Below are positions 1-9,945 of a DNA stretch of 64,000 nt, in pieces. The notes below the pieces were generated by a model that was not told where the DNA came from, searched no databases, and was given only the letters and a program-made list of their open reading frames with translations. Within the stretch, counting starts at the first letter, position 1; the number at the start of each line of letters is the position of its first letter. The translations under genes were made by a program, and so were the position numbers. The stretch comes from Sordariomycetes sp. S80-01Y (taxonomy: Eukaryota > Ascomycota > Sordariomycetes), in assembly GCA_037042185.1 (NCBI GenBank), contig JAXQJY010000022.1, positions 682,001 to 746,000 of the forward strand, in the 5' to 3' direction.

Positions 1-865
1 CATCATCCTTCGCTACCCTCGGGTGCCTGAGTCGCTCAACCATGTGTAAGACCGATTGCACATAAACGCAGGTCGTCTCTCCTCTCTTCGAGCTTGCCAT
101 CAGAGGGCTGTCGATACGCTCAGTTCGATCAGTTGACTCAATGGGACGCGGTGCGCTCTGCGACGTCCGTCTAGACTCCAACTCGTGCGTATCTAATTAG
201 GTGGAGTGGGAAATGCTCGCCGTCGCCGTACTTCAGGCACCACAATCAATCTCGCGCTGCTCTGACTGAGTGGTACTGGTGTTGCGGACGGGAAGTACTG
301 GTTGCCAAGCTCACATACCCCTGATGGGTCCCTTTGGAGCTTTTGAAGAGGGTGAGGGCAGACCATCGGTCACGATGAAAGCTCCGTGGGCGTGTGTTCA
401 ATAGCGATAGCTTGAGACGCTATACCGCCGGCTAGGCAGTCATGGGTGCTGCTCCACCCGCTGCGTAGTGTCTGGGAGCGCGAGCCAGCAACGGAGGACG
501 ATGAGGAACGCTCTTGGGGGAAGATGGGATGCTTTCTATGAGTGTCGTTCTATTTGGTCCCTCGTAAGACTTTGATAATCTGGTGAGCCACCTATCACGC
601 AGTTACGGACACGGCCCGACAGGCATGAACGCTATGAGGAAGCATTGGTACTGCTAGTGTTGTCTCTAAAAACAGCACGTTGTGTTTATTCAAAGAGTGT
701 TGCACCGCAAACGCCTGAACTCCGACTTTCCCAACACTGTCGAATGATCACCCTCTGACTCGATATCGCTGTCACAAAGGCAGCGTGTGCGCCTTTCGCA
801 AGCAGATGTCAGACTTTGACCCTAGAACGAATCCAACCAGTCCGTCTCGTCAATTCACCGACCCC
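1..865. other. Left-edge intergenic region
   Basis: No reading frame with coding character was found on either strand of these 865 bases. The stretch lies downstream of the NIP7 stop codon on the minus strand and may include its 3' untranslated end. No repeat or RNA gene was recognised. The upstream neighbour, if any, lies outside the window. Confidence 0.5.
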
Positions 866-1435
866 TTATCCCGTCGAGAACAGAGCGTCTTCGTCGCGCA
901 AGTACTCTCCACAGTCCGCTTGCCTGAAGCAAACAATGCCTGTCGGGTCCAACCTCCTAGCCTCAGCCGTGCTCCTTGCCGTGACACCAAAGCCCAGCGG
1001 TACGTCGTCCATCCCGTACACAATAATCCCTTGGTGCTCCGGGCAGTCCTCTGAGTACCTCCCGACGTGCGCCTTGACGATGTTCGACCCGTACAGGAAC
1101 GGCATCACACCGTTGGGCCTGATCCAGATCTTATGCCTGGCGTGCGGCGCAATCACAGGCAGGGCAGTGATGTGCAGCCTGAACTTGCCCGTCTTTGTGA
1201 ACTTGCCCACGCATACTCCCAGCGACAGCAGCTTATCCCTCGAGATGGACGTGGCGATGTTGGCGAGCGAGAGCAGGACGTAGTAAACGCGACCCTGGCC
1301 CGACAGGCGGAAAACGTAGCGGTCGGCGTTTGGGGAGTTGTCGAGGGGCGCGATGAGGTTTTTCAGCGAAGGGCCGGTGTAGTCGGCCAGCTTCTTGAAC
1401 AGAGTCTGCGTCTCTGATTCCGTGAGCGGACGCAT
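866..1435 (-). CDS. NIP7: NIP7 60S ribosome biogenesis factor
   Basis: Predicted 189-residue intronless protein. It starts MRPLTESETQ and carries the family landmarks: an N-terminal alpha/beta domain (about residues 1-95) and a C-terminal PUA-type RNA-binding domain (about 95-175) with KIWIRPNGVMPFLYG and a GIIVYGMDDVPLGFG segment. NIP7 acts in the nucleolus and nucleus on pre-60S particles and is needed for 27S pre-rRNA processing. The length is close to the usual ~180 residues. The frame stays open upstream to 1528, but the ATG at 1435 is chosen because the conserved N-terminus begins there; the extension upstream is low-complexity (FFFF, HHQHHH). A complete stop (TAA) lies at 866-868. The next gene upstream, pectate lyase, is on the same strand. 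Confidence 0.95.
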   Translation of the reverse strand: MRPLTESETQTLFKKLADYTGPSLKNLIAPLDNSPNADRYVFRLSGQGRVYYVLLSLANIATSISRDKLLSLGVCVGKFTKTGKFRLHITALPVIAPHARHKIWIRPNGVMPFLYGSNIVKAHVGRYSEDCPEHQGIIVYGMDDVPLGFGVTARSTAEARRLDPTGIVCFRQADCGEYLRDEDALFSTG

Positions 1436-1889
1436 CGTGGCGGATTTGTGGTGGTGCTGGTGGTGAATGAAGTTTCGGCGTCGAGAAATCGCAATGGAGG
1501 TTGGAGGAAAGAAAAAAAAATGCCCCACTGTCCCGCGATTGTGGGGCGGGCGGAATTGGGCCGCTGGTGCAGGGTAGCGGTTTTCCAGGCCACCCCGTCA
1601 AGGTCGAACTTGACCGGGCAAAAATATTGCGAATATTGCGGATCACAGGGTCAGAATTAAGATGGAAATCCTCAGTTACCGTCTCTATCTTTCTGATTAC
1701 ATACATGCTGTTCTCGGTGACTGCAATGTCCTTGGATGTCAAATGAGACGCTGTATTGATCAATGACCTTGATATTCTACAGTCACCAAGCACAATTAAA
1801 TCGTTGCGCTCACTTGCGATGAATCCAAAAGGCCAATTACCTTGCATTCGCTATATCTACATTCCTTATTTCAACATCCGTCCGTTCAT
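1436..1889. other. Intergenic region: NIP7 promoter and pectate lyase 3' end
   Basis: About 450 bases between two minus-strand genes. They should hold the NIP7 promoter and 5' leader and the 3' untranslated region of the pectate lyase gene. Overlapping short frames here have no recognisable protein features. Confidence 0.5.
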
Positions 1890-3020
1890 CTAATAGTGGA
1901 TTTTGCCAACGCCAACGCCAAGCCAGACGAGCGGCTTGACCATGAAAAGGGGTGTGAGCTTGTACTTGTAGTCGGCCTTGGTGAAGTCGCCAACCTGGGT
2001 GATATTTACGCCAGCACCTCCAAAGTCGTTCTCTGTTCCTTGATTAGCCTATGAAACCACGGTACAAACGAAGACAACTTACTGGCTCCGAGGTTGGCGA
2101 ACCCATCGAGCTCCTCGTCACCGCAGACGCAGGTGTTAGGGCTGTCTTCGGGAATCACAAGTCCGTATGTGCTCAAGGCCTCGCGGGTGTCGCCCCTGAA
2201 GACGTTGCCCTCCACGAGAACCTGGTTGTCGCTCCTCGAGTGGATCGCCTGGTAGAAGAAGTCCTCGTACAGGTTGTTGTACATGTGCTGGTGGCCGAAG
2301 CGGCCGGCGGGACCGCGGGTGCCGCAGCGCTTCCAGTAGTTGTGGTGGTAGGTGATGTGCAGCGTGCCGAAGTCGACGTCACGGAGGGTGTCGCTGTTGC
2401 CCACGAGGGAGGACTTCCAGTGGTCGTGGAGGTAGTTCCAAGAAACGGTGATCCAGTCCGATGCGCGGCTGATGTCGATTTGACCATCCTATTCGCTGTT
2501 AGACTTGTGATCAGAGTGAATCAAGCAAATGGCAACGCACGTAAGTGTCCGGTCCAACCTCCTGGCTGAACTCCGACTCGAACTCGTTGTGATCGACCCA
2601 GACCCTGGTTGAGTTGTTGATGGCGATGCAATCGCCGCCGAGGATGTAGCTAATCTTCAAGTTGCGGATGATGACATTGTCACTTCCGTCCACCGTGATA
2701 CCGTTCTCCTTGATGTGGGCATTCCAGCCCAGACCGAGGATAGACTTGTTCCTGCCCACGCGCAGACGCTCCGGAAGTTCGATCGCACCCTTGACGTAGA
2801 TGACCTTGGGCTCGTCACCCTTCACGGCGGCAATGAGGTCCTCGGCATTGGAGACGGTGACCTTCTTACCGCCAGCGCCGCCAGTGGTAGGACCGATTGG
2901 GTTATCCTTTGCGTAGCCTTCGAGGTCCCAGGAGGCGAGGCCAAGGGTCAAGGCAGAGCCGGTGCCGGCGAGGGGAGAGGCCGTGGCCAAAGCAGCGAAG
3001 AAGAGCGTTGAGAGACGCAT
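1890..3020 (-). CDS. Secreted pectate lyase, PL1 family
   Basis: Three-exon gene (3020-2541, 2488-2083, 2032-1890) encoding about 342 residues. A cleavable signal peptide (MRLSTLFFAALATASPLAG) is followed by the PL1 parallel beta-helix. Signature sequences are VWVDHNEF (140-147), the Asp-containing start of exon 2 (DGQID, 161-165), and RGPAGRFGH (218-226), which fits the RxPxxR motif holding the catalytic arginine. The enzyme cleaves demethylated homogalacturonan by Ca2+-dependent beta-elimination outside the cell, releasing oligogalacturonides from plant pectin. Introns are 52 and 50 nt. The second acceptor is ambiguous: exon 3 could begin at 2038 or 2032 in the same frame, a two-residue difference. 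Such genes are usually pectin-induced and carbon-repressed; no regulator site was assigned here. Confidence 0.93.
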
Positions 3021-3781
3021 GGTGGGCGAGTAAGCTGGGACTGCTGGTCTCGAGTAGAGGAGTAGAGCAACCACTGGAATTTGAGCCCGAGGCGACGTCA
3101 ATATGTACTTTTCACAATCTTGGAAGAAAGCACGAGTGCATATTCCTCGGTAGATGTCTCTCCGTCGCCTGGCTCCCCTCGTATCTCCTCGCGAGCTAGG
3201 AAAACATCGCCAGCTCCCCACACCGTCCCCTCAATCTCATTTCAACCCCAGATATCCACGTATCGGATCCTTCAATTGCTGCCGAGCCCTGCAAGCTCGT
3301 CAGCCGCTCGGCACGCTGCAAGCCAGGGCCCGGCGGGTGTTGGAGAAGCTGGGGTAAATGCATGACGGCGGGCGGCGTGTAAGTGGTGGAGTGGCATTTC
3401 TCCGCCGCAGCACTAGGTCGTATGCAGATGGTGAACCGCAGAGGGCTTAGCCGGTAGGCCGGGACTTTGGCTATGAGATATTGGGATGGCTCGTCATGGT
3501 GTGAGTGAAGTGTGGGAGAGATTCCAAGATGAGATGAAACAATTGGAGGAGTTTCTGGTTTGCGATGCTGGGGACCAGATGGGCTGAGAGCTTGGCTCTG
3601 TGGCATGCATGTCGGTGTTTGATGACGAGGAGCTCGAGCCTGATATTCGGGTGTGACATAGTCTTTTTGGGCGGGTTCTAGATCTCTATACGTGTAAATG
3701 GACCTTCGTGGTACCCTGGCACACGCCCGCGTCGCATGAGATGAAGAGACAGCCAGCGTTGGCACCTACGGACGGAATCAA
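3021..3781. other. Pectate lyase promoter region / dihydroorotase 3' flank
   Basis: About 760 bases between two minus-strand genes. A 189-codon minus-strand open frame (3196-3765) lies here, but it is rich in Pro, Ser, His and Arg, has no domain signature, and is probably fortuitous. The region is best read as the pectate lyase promoter plus the dihydroorotase 3' flank. Confidence 0.5.
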
Positions 3782-5145
3782 TTATGCCTTCTGCCACGAC
3801 AGGCTGAATATCTCAGACCCAGCCTTGGAGATGCCGACTTCCAGGTCTCCCCTGCTGATGCTCGTCGGTACGGTGTTGCCCTTCCTCTCGAGCACAATCT
3901 TGGGCCCGCTGCTGTTGTCCGGCAACTTGTAGAAACTCCTTCCGAACTTGTTGAAGAATCCAACCAACTTTTCCTCGGTGACATCACTCTCAGATATGAT
4001 GCCCTTCTCAATAGCCTCCTCCAGCGCCAGCAGGACCAGCTGCGTAGCGCACGGCTGGGTGAAGACGCCAGCAGGGGGGTTGTTCCCGGATCCCACGTTC
4101 TTCGCCGTCAGAGGGTGCGGCGCGCTGTCGGTTCCGCTGCTTCCTGTTAGCGATGCTACCCTCAGGGTCCATGCGAGACATGTTTTGGGGTTACGCACAA
4201 GAAGAACTTGGGGTCGCCGCTGCACACGGCCTTGAGGAGGGCGTCGCGGTCCTCGGGGGTCTTGGGGATCGGCTTGCAGAAGGCGAGGGGATCCACGTGG
4301 CTAATGTCGCTGGTCAGGTAGAGGTGGTGTGCGGTGATGGTAGCTGGGACACGTTAGATGCTGATCATTTGGAGAGGAAGCTGTCGTGAGGGGGTGCGTA
4401 CCGCCCACGGTAGGGCCGCACTGACCGACAGCCTCGATGGCTGCGGCCGTAGAGCAGTGCTCGAGAACAATCCTCAGCTTGGGGAACTTCTCATTAAGTT
4501 TAAGTAGCGTAGGCAGGAAAGCCTCCTCGTGAGTAACGCCATCGGGCACGATGCCTGGGACCTCGCCGTGGATGTTGAGGACCATGTCATGCTTCTCCAT
4601 GGCCTCGAATGTGGGGTAGAAGTCATCAAACGAGGTCACCCCAGCCTCCGAGTTGGTTGTCACGCCTACGCGGTGTTAGCTCGGACTCCGCCGTGAGGGA
4701 CCATCAGGGGTTTGACCTTGGGGGTAGACCTTGACGCCGGTGATGCCCGAGGAAGCGGCCTCGGCGATGACCTCGGGGGTAATAGATGCATGTAGCTTAC
4801 TAGGTCAGCAAAAGTGTCATGGATATGCCGTAGATGTCCCGCAAGATTCACGCACATAGAGAGACATGAGATATGTGACGTTGGGCTCGATGGCTTGGAG
4901 TTGCTTCTGGTAGTCCAGGGCTTGGGCAACCGTTGTGATGGGCGGTTGCAAGTTAGGCTTTTGAAACTTAGCACTCTCTACCGCATCCATTTCTTCAAGC
5001 GAGATCTCACCATGACAAACACGGTGTCAACACCGCCATCCCTTATTGAGGGCGTTACGAGCTCCATCATCTCGCCCTGCCTCAGGTGGACGTGCATGTC
5101 CGCCGTGGGCGGCAGCACCAGCCTTTGCGTGGTCTTGAGCTGCAT
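3782..5145 (-). CDS. URA4: Dihydroorotase (de novo pyrimidine synthesis)
   Basis: Six-exon gene (5145-5011, 4957-4856, 4795-4717, 4665-4402, 4343-4199, 4136-3782) giving 359 residues, the normal size of the stand-alone class II (E. coli PyrC-type) enzyme. Zinc ligands are visible: HVH at 18-20, the lysine in GVKVYPQG that is carbamylated in this family, His in NIHGEVPG, His in VLEHCST, AHHL, and the catalytic Asp in FGTDSAPH. It cyclises N-carbamoyl-L-aspartate to L-dihydroorotate in the cytosol. All five introns are about 50-60 nt and each join restores a conserved block (for example VM/PNLQPP, SLY/LHASITPE, VG/ATITAHH). The donor of intron 3 (GTCAAA) is weak, but the frame supports it. The gene is divergent from the GH3 gene. 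Confidence 0.95.
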
Positions 5146-6534
5146 GATGTGTTACGAAAGCGGAAAAGTCGAGTATCAGGCAAGTCGGGAGCACTTTTGC
5201 GTTTGATCGTTAGGATGAGGGGCCAAAGAGTTTAGAGCGCACTCGGTGTGAAAACTATCGTGAGACCCACTTTTGCAGTTCTGTGGTGTTGAAGGCCGCG
5301 GCTGGTGGCGAGTGGTTTACCCAGCGTGAGAAACGCCTCTAAAACTTCAACGACCAATGGGGAGGCAGAGATAATTTACCAACGTTGTTTTGTTTATCCC
5401 TCGTCCTCCGCACAATACCCCAGACTCAAGGCCTTCACTCCAAAGTCCAGATTGAGCTCGGCTTGTAGGGTAAGCCGATTGCATGTCGACCCGACAAGAC
5501 AAGCTGACTCCCACCACTACCTAGACGGGAGCTTGACCGAGTCAGTCTAGTGCTCGTACAGACCGCGCTCTCTGCGATATTGACGCATCTGCCCGCAGCC
5601 CACAACAGGCCCGAATCGCACTATTAGCCACGAGGGCCTGGTTCCCCATACGAGGTCATTGTCACCCATCCCCATGGAAATTGTCGTGTCGGCATAGAGG
5701 CCGGCAAGGCAATTCCTCAGTCGGGATTCGTCCGATGCCGGCGACGCTGGGCCCAGGATGGTAAGGCGCCGGCTGAGCCACGGGTAACAATATGCTTAGA
5801 CTCGGCAGAACTGCAATCGACTCCACCTTTCGGCCAAGCCGGGGTCTGGCTGCGGGGCCCCGAGTTTTCCACAGTCCCGGCATCGAGGGAATGCCGCTCG
5901 TCTTCCCATCACGGAGTTGCGGTCCAAGGCGGTGGATGAGCTGAAGGGCGACACCCAACGATCGCAGCTCGCGATGCTTGAAAAAAAAGCCAGAAGGAAG
6001 GATACATGGTCATCTTCAATTGCGTAAACTGTTGTCGGAGTATCCCTTGAACTGATTCTCCGGACCGTCGCATCCCCATCGGCTTCACACCATCTCATCT
6101 GCCAGCCCAGCCCATCAGACCGACCCTTACCCAGCCACGCGCGCAGCCCGTCTCCGCACTTGACGATGCAGTTCCCACGGCCAACGTGCTAGCGCGCAAA
6201 GCAACCCCCGGCCCAACCTGCTCTGCCGAAGTTCTGGAGCTCTTCTCATCGCCTGCATGACGCCATCTACCACAACCAGGCCCTGGATGCAGTCATTGAT
6301 CGGTCAACGTCCTGCTCAGCTTCAACGTTCTTTGCGGGGTCTGTGGGGTCCCGCGTTGTTTGTCTTCGGCCCTTTGTTGGGCGGAGGTTAGGCTAGTGTC
6401 GTTTCTGCTCACTGTTGGAAGATGGTCTGCTGTTCACGTAAGGCAGCGTCGCATTGTAGATGTCTATATAAGTGTGTGAGATAGTCTCGTTGCTTCGTCG
6501 TCTTCAAGCGAAGACTCCAATCCGAATCGCCATC
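5146..6534. other. Divergent promoter region, dihydroorotase / beta-glucosidase
   Basis: About 1.4 kb between divergent genes. No reading frame here shows a domain, signal peptide with continuation, or splice-supported extension. It should contain both promoters; the only clear element is the TATA box listed separately for the beta-glucosidase gene. Confidence 0.55.
6465..6471 (+). promoter_or_regulatory. TATA box of the GH3 beta-glucosidase gene
   Basis: TATATAA lies 64 bases upstream of the ATG at 6535, a plausible distance for a fungal core promoter with a short leader. Assigned from sequence match and position only. Confidence 0.55.
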
Positions 6535-9038
6535 ATGACAAGGTCTCTGAATTTGCTGCTCTCCAGCTTGCTGCTGGCTCCCGCGGTCACAGGTCAGGCC
6601 TATGACTCTGGCGAGCGAGACGAGGATGCCTTTAGCTGGGTCCAGCCATTGAACACCACAATCTTGGGACCTTATGGCCATGTCCCTCCTGTGTACCCTT
6701 CCCGTAAGTTGGACAGCACCAACACAGGTATCAATGGCTGACCGTGATAGCCAACGCCACGGGCACCGGCGGCTGGCAGGATGCCCTGGCCAAGGCCAGG
6801 GACTTCGTCTCCCAACTGACCATCGAGGAGAAGGCCGACATGGTCACCGGAACCCCGGGTCCTTGCGTCGGTAACATCGTCGCCATTCCCCGCCTGGGCT
6901 TCAACGGTCTTTGTCTCCACGACGGACCTCTGTCCATCCGTGTTGCCGACTACGCCAGTGTTTTCCAGGCAGGTGTCTCAGCAGCCTCGACATGGGATCG
7001 TGAGATCCTGTACGAGCGTGGCTACGCGATGGGCCAGGAGTTCAAGGCCAAGGGCGCGCACGTCGCTCTGTCTCCGGTCTGCGGTCCCCTGGGCCGCTCC
7101 GCCTACTCCGGCCGCAACTGGGAGGGCTTCAGCCCAGATTCCTACCTCTCCGGTGTGGCAATGGAGAAGACCATCATGGGTCACCAAGACGCTGGAGTCC
7201 AGGCTACTCCCAAGCACTTCATCGGAAACGAGCAAGAGACTATGCGCAACCCCGTCTTCGACCCCAACGGTACTCTTACCGATGTTGTCCAGGAGGCCCT
7301 TTCCTCCAACATCGACGACCGCACCATGCACGAGATCTACCTCTGGCCCTTCGCCAACGCCATCCACGCCAAGGCCTCGAGCATCATGTGCGCCTACCAG
7401 CGCATCAACGGCTCATACGCCTGCGAGAACTCCAAGGCCCTCAACGGCCTGCTCAAGGGCGAGCTCGGCTTCCAGGGATATGTCATGTCCGACTGGGGCG
7501 CCACCCACTCCGGCCTGTCCTCCATCGAGGGCGGTATGGACATGAACATGCCCGGCGGTCTTGGATCCTACGGTGTCAACTGGGAGGCCGGCTCCTTCTT
7601 TGGCCAGAACATCACCGCTGCCGCGAACAACGGCTCAGTCCCAATGGATCGCGTAGACGACATGATCATCCGCATCATGACCCCGTACTACTGGCTCGGC
7701 CAGGATCAGGACTACCCCTCCGTCGACCCCTCATCCGCCGACCTCAACACCTTCAGCCCCAAGAGCAGCTGGCTTCGCGATTTCAACCTCACCGGCGAGC
7801 GCAGCCGTGATGTCCGTGGTGACCACGGCGACCTCATCCGCCGCCACGGTGCAGCCGCCACCATCCTCCTCAAGAACGAGAACAACGCTCTGCCTCTGAA
7901 GGCGCCCAAGAGCATCGCCGTCTTCGGAAACGACGCTGGCGACATCACCGAGGGCTTCCTCAACCAGGCTGAATACGAGTTCGGCACCCTCGTCGCCGGT
8001 GGTGGCTCGGGCACTGGCCGTCTCACATACCTCGTTAGCCCTCTAACTGCCATCAACGCCCGCGCGAAGCAGGACGGTAGCCTCGTCCAGCAGTGGATGA
8101 ACAACACACTGATTGCTAACACTGACGTGCGCACGCTCTGGGTCCCCACGCCGCCTGAGGTCTGCATCGTGTTCCTCAAGACCTGGGCTGAGGAAGCCGC
8201 CGACCGCCAGACCCTGAGCACCGACTATGACGGCGACGACGTCGTCGACTCGGTGGCTTCGCACTGCAACAACACCGTCGTCGTCACGCACTCTTCCGGC
8301 ATTAACACCCTCCCCTGGGCGGAGCACCCCAACGTCACGGCCATCGTGGCCGCGCACTTCCCCGGTCAAGAGTCCGGCAACTCCATCGTCGACATTCTCT
8401 ACGGCGACGTCAACCCCTCCGGCAAGCTGCCCTACACCATTGCCCACAACGGTAGCGACTACAACGCGCCGCCGACCACAGCCGTCAACACCACCGGCGT
8501 CTACGACTGGCAGTCTTGGTTCGACGAGAAGCTCGAGATTGACTACCGTTACTTCGACGCGCACAACATCTCTGTGCTCTACCCCTTCGGCCACGGCCTG
8601 TCGTACACATCCTTCTCCTTCGGAGACCTGACCGGCGATGCGGTCGTGCCCACCATTTCCGCCATGCCCGAGCCGCTGCCCATCGAGCCTGGCGGCAACC
8701 CCTCTCTCTGGACGACGCTGTACACTTTCAGCGTCCCCGTCACCAACGACGGCGAGCACGCCGGCGCCACGGTCGCGCAGCTGTACGTCTCGTTCCCGGA
8801 CAGCACTCCCAGCGGCACGCCGCCGAGGCAGCTGCGTGGCTTTGACAAGATCTTCCTGCAGCCCGGAGAGACCGGAGAGGCGAGGTTCGACTTGATGAGG
8901 AGGGACCTAAGCTACTGGGATGTCATGGTGCAGGACTGGGTTATCCCCGAGGGAGAGTTCACCCTCAGCGTGGGATTCAGCAGCCGTGATCTGCAGAAGA
9001 CCGCGACTATCACCCCTGTCGCTCAGAGTGAAGAGTAA
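6535..9038 (+). CDS. Secreted beta-glucosidase, GH3 family
   Basis: Two exons (6535-6703, 6751-9038; 47-nt intron) encode 818 residues. A signal peptide (MTRSLNLLLSSLLLAPAVTG) precedes the GH3 (alpha/beta)8 barrel, alpha/beta sandwich and a C-terminal fibronectin-III-like domain, the usual fungal order. Landmarks are GLCLHDGPLSIR, KHFIGNEQE, and MSDWGATH, in which Asp304 is the predicted nucleophile. KLPYTIA and PFGHGLSYT mark the second domain, and PRQLRGFDK with LQPGET marks the FnIII-like tail. Many Asn-X-Ser/Thr sites are present. The enzyme removes terminal beta-D-glucose from cello-oligosaccharides and other beta-glucosides outside the cell. An in-frame upstream start candidate is ignored because the signal peptide begins at 6535. 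Its last 29 bases overlap the convergent neighbour. Confidence 0.95.
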
Positions 9039-9945
9039 TTAATGTAGAGGGGGTATATGATTGACAATTAATGAGTAATGAGCTCCACCAAGCACGTCCT
9101 TTCCGCTTCCCATTGCATCTTGAAGTTTCCTCAGGTGTCCTTCTCCAAATGTGCCGTCGCTCTGTTTTTGACTGTTTCATGAACAAATCAGCAATCTTCC
9201 TCTCAAGGGTATTGTGCAGCTTCATGTGCTCTCGGTAATACTCGCATTTCTCCCAGCTCATCTCCTCTTTCGGCTTACCCACGTCCACACTCTCCCTGAA
9301 GACCCTCGCGCACCAGCAGGTAACCAAAAGATCCAGCTCCTTCTGCGGGAGTTCAGCCCTCATCTCCAGCCGCGGCGGCGCGGCCTCGTCCCCGCGGTGC
9401 TCGACGGCAAGGACCTCCCCGGAGACAGACTTCCACTCCAGGGCCGGGTCCTTCTTGATCCGCGCCTTCATGGAGCGTCCGCAGGAGAAGTGCTCCTTGA
9501 CGGAGCAGCTCGACCACAGCGTCGAGTAGCTGGTGACGCAGACGCCCTTGTAGGTGGCGGTGCTGTCCGTCTTGCCCGCGACGTCGACGCTCATCTTGAA
9601 ATTCGACCAGAAATCATAGATGCGCCTCTCCTTTTGCCGTATCCTGCCCTCTCCGCCAGTGTCGCTCAGTCGGTAGACGACCTTTGAGACATGGTACACA
9701 TCCCGCAGACCCGACGACGGCGGGCGGTTGAGCTGGTAGAGGGGCTTGTCGACGTCGTGCGAGGGGCAGATCTGGTCACCGACGAGATAGAATGTCAGGG
9801 GCTGGTTCCTGGGGGAGAGATTGGCGCGGGAGGACCTGCTGGCGACATTGTCGTAGGTGGGAGGCTGTGATGGCGCGGTGGTAGACGGGGGCGGGGCGAG
9901 GGAAGAGTCGTAGGACGGGGGGAGGTCTTCCGGCGGTGCACCCAT
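9010..9945 (-). CDS. PPxY-motif protein of unknown function
   Basis: Intronless frame of 311 residues beginning MGAPPEDLPPSYDSS. The Pro/Ser-rich N-terminus has two PPxY motifs, PPSY at 9-12 and PPTY at 28-31, of the type bound by WW domains of Nedd4/Rsp5 ubiquitin ligases. A globular part follows (about 50-270) with PLTFYLVGDQI, GLRDVYHVSKVVYRLS, a basic RQKERRIYDF, and several cysteines. No family was recognised; a tubby/LURP-like beta fold is only a guess. There is no signal peptide and no clear membrane segment. The frame is open upstream to 9999; the ATG at 9945 is preferred because the proline-rich start resembles other fungal adaptor-like proteins. The basic C-terminal ~45 residues look less conserved and run into the GH3 gene's 3' end, so a missed intron there is possible. 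Confidence 0.65.
   Translation of the reverse strand: MGAPPEDLPPSYDSSLAPPPSTTAPSQPPTYDNVASRSSRANLSPRNQPLTFYLVGDQICPSHDVDKPLYQLNRPPSSGLRDVYHVSKVVYRLSDTGGEGRIRQKERRIYDFWSNFKMSVDVAGKTDSTATYKGVCVTSYSTLWSSCSVKEHFSCGRSMKARIKKDPALEWKSVSGEVLAVEHRGDEAAPPRLEMRAELPQKELDLLVTCWCARVFRESVDVGKPKEEMSWEKCEYYREHMKLHNTLERKIADLFMKQSKTERRHIWRRTPEETSRCNGKRKGRAWWSSLLINCQSYTPSTLITLHSERQG

Noticed and set aside
3196-3765. 189-codon minus-strand frame between pectate lyase and dihydroorotase
   Set aside because: Rich in Pro, His, Ser and Arg, no domain, no conserved-looking start; lies in what should be promoter DNA.
8043-8759. 238-codon minus-strand frame inside the beta-glucosidase gene
   Set aside because: Val/Gly/Asp/Arg-rich antisense shadow of a third-position-biased coding region; no protein signature.
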